Assembly: GCA_029553845.1 (NCBI GenBank)
Contig: JAKPKF010000475.1
Span: forward strand, 1-6,012
Direction of reading: 5' to 3'
From: a bacterium
GTDB lineage: Bacteria > Patescibacteria > Dojkabacteria > SC72
Length of the DNA: 6,012 bases
Shown here: positions 4,684 to 6,012 of the stretch, piece after piece
How the letters are laid out: each line of letters starts with the position of its first letter
How positions within the stretch are numbered: the stretch's first letter is position 1
Notes under the pieces: model-generated
Seen by the model: only the letters and a program-made list of their open reading frames with translations
Told to the model about the DNA's origin: nothing
Databases searched by the model: none
Position numbers and translations under genes: made by a program

Positions 4684-6012
4684 ATGAAAACTCTATTGAT
4701 GGTCCTGCTTCTTATGCCGTTCGTTCTTAGTGGGGCGACTCTCTATGTCGCCTTGGATGGCTCGCAAGCATATTCATCTATTCAAAGTGCAGTTAATGCC
4801 GCTGCGGATCAAGATACTATCCTCATCTACCCCGGCACCTACTATGAGAATATTGAGATTATTGGCAGGAACCTCAGCATCGGGAGCTTGGAGTTCACTA
4901 CTGCGGATAGCACATACATCGCACAAACGGTGATAGACGCCAATCAAAGTGGAAGTTGCTTCAACATAACTGAAGATTCTGAGATTACGCTGCAGGGCTT
5001 GTATCTAACCAATGGCATTGGCACTCCGAGCTTCAATTGGGGGGACAGGAAAGGTGGAGCTGTATGTGTTTCGGAAAGTAACATCAATATTATTAACTGC
5101 CGATTGATTGGCAATGAAGCGTGGACTGGAGCCGGTGTTTATTTGCTTCATAGCTTTGCCTACCTTGCCGGAACGGTTATTACTGATAACTGGGAGAAAT
5201 GCTTTGGAGCACTAACATTTGCGGGATATTCTCTGGATGGTCCCAGAACACTGGAATTTGATCCTATCAACCGGTGTAGTATATACAACAATATTGCCGG
5301 CAGTTGTGGCAATGATATCACAATAATTTCGCAGTTTTATAATTCTATAGACATCTATCTGGATAAAGCCACAGTAGCCGCCAACTCCCCTTACTTGAAA
5401 GAATGCATTTATACAGAGCAATATGATACTGATCAAGAGTTTACCTACAATGCATTCATTAATGAAGCGGTTACTCAGCAGCAATTTGCCGATTTGTATG
5501 TAAGTTCTGAAGGCGATGATTCGAATTCAGGTTTAACACCCCAGACCGCACTGAAGACGATCGATCTGGGTGCTGATTGGGATCAGAATGCACCTTATAA
5601 CAACTATTGTCCTTATGATGATGTTAACTTAGGAAGAAGTGTCGTTGGTTGTACTGCTACGGCTACTTCACTGATAATTAACTACCATAAATATTGGGAT
5701 CACACGCTATCTACAGCAGATGGATATACATCTATATATCATGGCTTTACTACGAATATTGATGGTTCTTCAGCAGATGATGACTTCCCTAATTTCAATA
5801 CTCTGAACAACTACATGAACGCCGTAGTAAACAAGTTTAACAATAACTCACCCCTGAATTCGAATGATAAGGCTGCACTTTGTTTTGCTGCAGGAATCAT
5901 GGACCGAACGAACTATTCTTCTCTGGCGTCCGGCGCAACTTCATATGATGCTCAAGTCGCATATATTAATCTAAATTACAACTCTCAGCTTTTGTCTAGA
6001 AGCAGTTATTCA
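4684..6012 (+). CDS. Secreted beta-helix / peptidase C10 (streptopain-like) chimera, C-terminus outside window
   Basis: The frame stays open from ATG 4684 (AAGGA at 4675-4679) to the window edge: 443 residues, incomplete. Residues 1-18 form a signal peptide (MKTLLMVLLLMPFVLSGA). Residues about 19-265 have a right-handed parallel beta-helix style: 'IQSAVNAAADQDTILIYPGT', then repeated short strands and Asn turns. Residues 271-293 are a DUF1565-like motif (LYVSSEGDDSNSGLTPQTAL, then KTI). Residues about 295-443 fit a C10 cysteine protease: 'WDQNAPYNNYCPYD' (299-312), catalytic-Cys motif 'VVGCTATATSLIINYHKYW' with Cys323, then 'AALCFAAGIMDRTNYSSLASGAT'. The catalytic His region would lie beyond the window. 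C10 proteases usually carry an N-terminal inhibitory propeptide; here a beta-helix is in its place. The product is secreted or surface-exposed; substrate unknown. The frame also extends back to ATG 4573, but the 4684 start directly precedes the signal peptide. Confidence 0.8.
   Translation, partial: MKTLLMVLLLMPFVLSGATLYVALDGSQAYSSIQSAVNAAADQDTILIYPGTYYENIEIIGRNLSIGSLEFTTADSTYIAQTVIDANQSGSCFNITEDSEITLQGLYLTNGIGTPSFNWGDRKGGAVCVSESNINIINCRLIGNEAWTGAGVYLLHSFAYLAGTVITDNWEKCFGALTFAGYSLDGPRTLEFDPINRCSIYNNIAGSCGNDITIISQFYNSIDIYLDKATVAANSPYLKECIYTEQYDTDQEFTYNAFINEAVTQQQFADLYVSSEGDDSNSGLTPQTALKTIDLGADWDQNAPYNNYCPYDDVNLGRSVVGCTATATSLIINYHKYWDHTLSTADGYTSIYHGFTTNIDGSSADDDFPNFNTLNNYMNAVVNKFNNNSPLNSNDKAALCFAAGIMDRTNYSSLASGATSYDAQVAYINLNYNSQLLSRSSYS

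Noticed and set aside
4730..4933. Plus-strand ORF of 67 codons
   Set aside because: It is an out-of-frame shadow inside the beta-helix gene, whose own frame has a signal peptide and recognisable domains.
5212..5484. Minus-strand ORF of 90 codons
   Set aside because: It lies opposite the beta-helix gene, with no ribosome site or recognisable product.

Overview
The window looks like a chromosomal segment of an uncultured, AT-rich Gram-negative bacterium. A Candidatus Cloacimonadota (Cloacimonas-like) origin is my best guess. The secreted parallel beta-helix protein at the right end, with its 'LYVALDGSQAYSSIQSAVN' opening and DUF1565-type 'LYVSSEGDDSNSGLTP' segment, and the DUF5916 outer-membrane barrel in the middle are typical of that group. 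This assignment is an inference from protein style, not from a marker gene. All convincing genes are on the + strand.

Left part (1-1018): the end of an accessory or defence-type island. It holds the C-terminal two thirds of a RhuM-family protein, cut by the window edge. Two gene wrecks follow within 310 bases. The first (711-913) starts on the RhuM stop codon and is readable only by changing frame. The second (938-1018) is the first 26 codons of an OLD/RecF-type ATPase, stopping before the Walker A motif. By eye this part is richer in GC than the next two genes.

Middle part (1028-4572): three + strand reading frames. First comes an unusual sigma-70-like (ECF-like) factor that appears to carry two copies of the region 2 fold, one region 4 and a C-terminal domain I do not recognise. 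Next is a 53-codon signal-peptide ORF with a very good Shine-Dalgarno but an ATT where the start codon should be. Last is a 721-residue DUF5916 outer-membrane beta-barrel whose best start is GTG at 2407. The small ORF carries the 'PVxxGxLND' segment that normally opens the CBM9-like domain of DUF5916 proteins, and the large ORF lacks it, so the two may be related by gene breakage or duplication.

Right part (4573-6012): a probable hairpin terminator, then a secreted protein that runs off the window. It begins as a beta-helix, has a truncated DUF1565 motif, and switches abruptly to a peptidase C10 (streptopain-like) cysteine protease domain with a visible catalytic-Cys motif. This in-frame chimera is one of the two observations most worth a second look. 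The other is the sigma factor with doubled region 2.

No rRNA, tRNA, CRISPR array or complete insertion sequence was seen.
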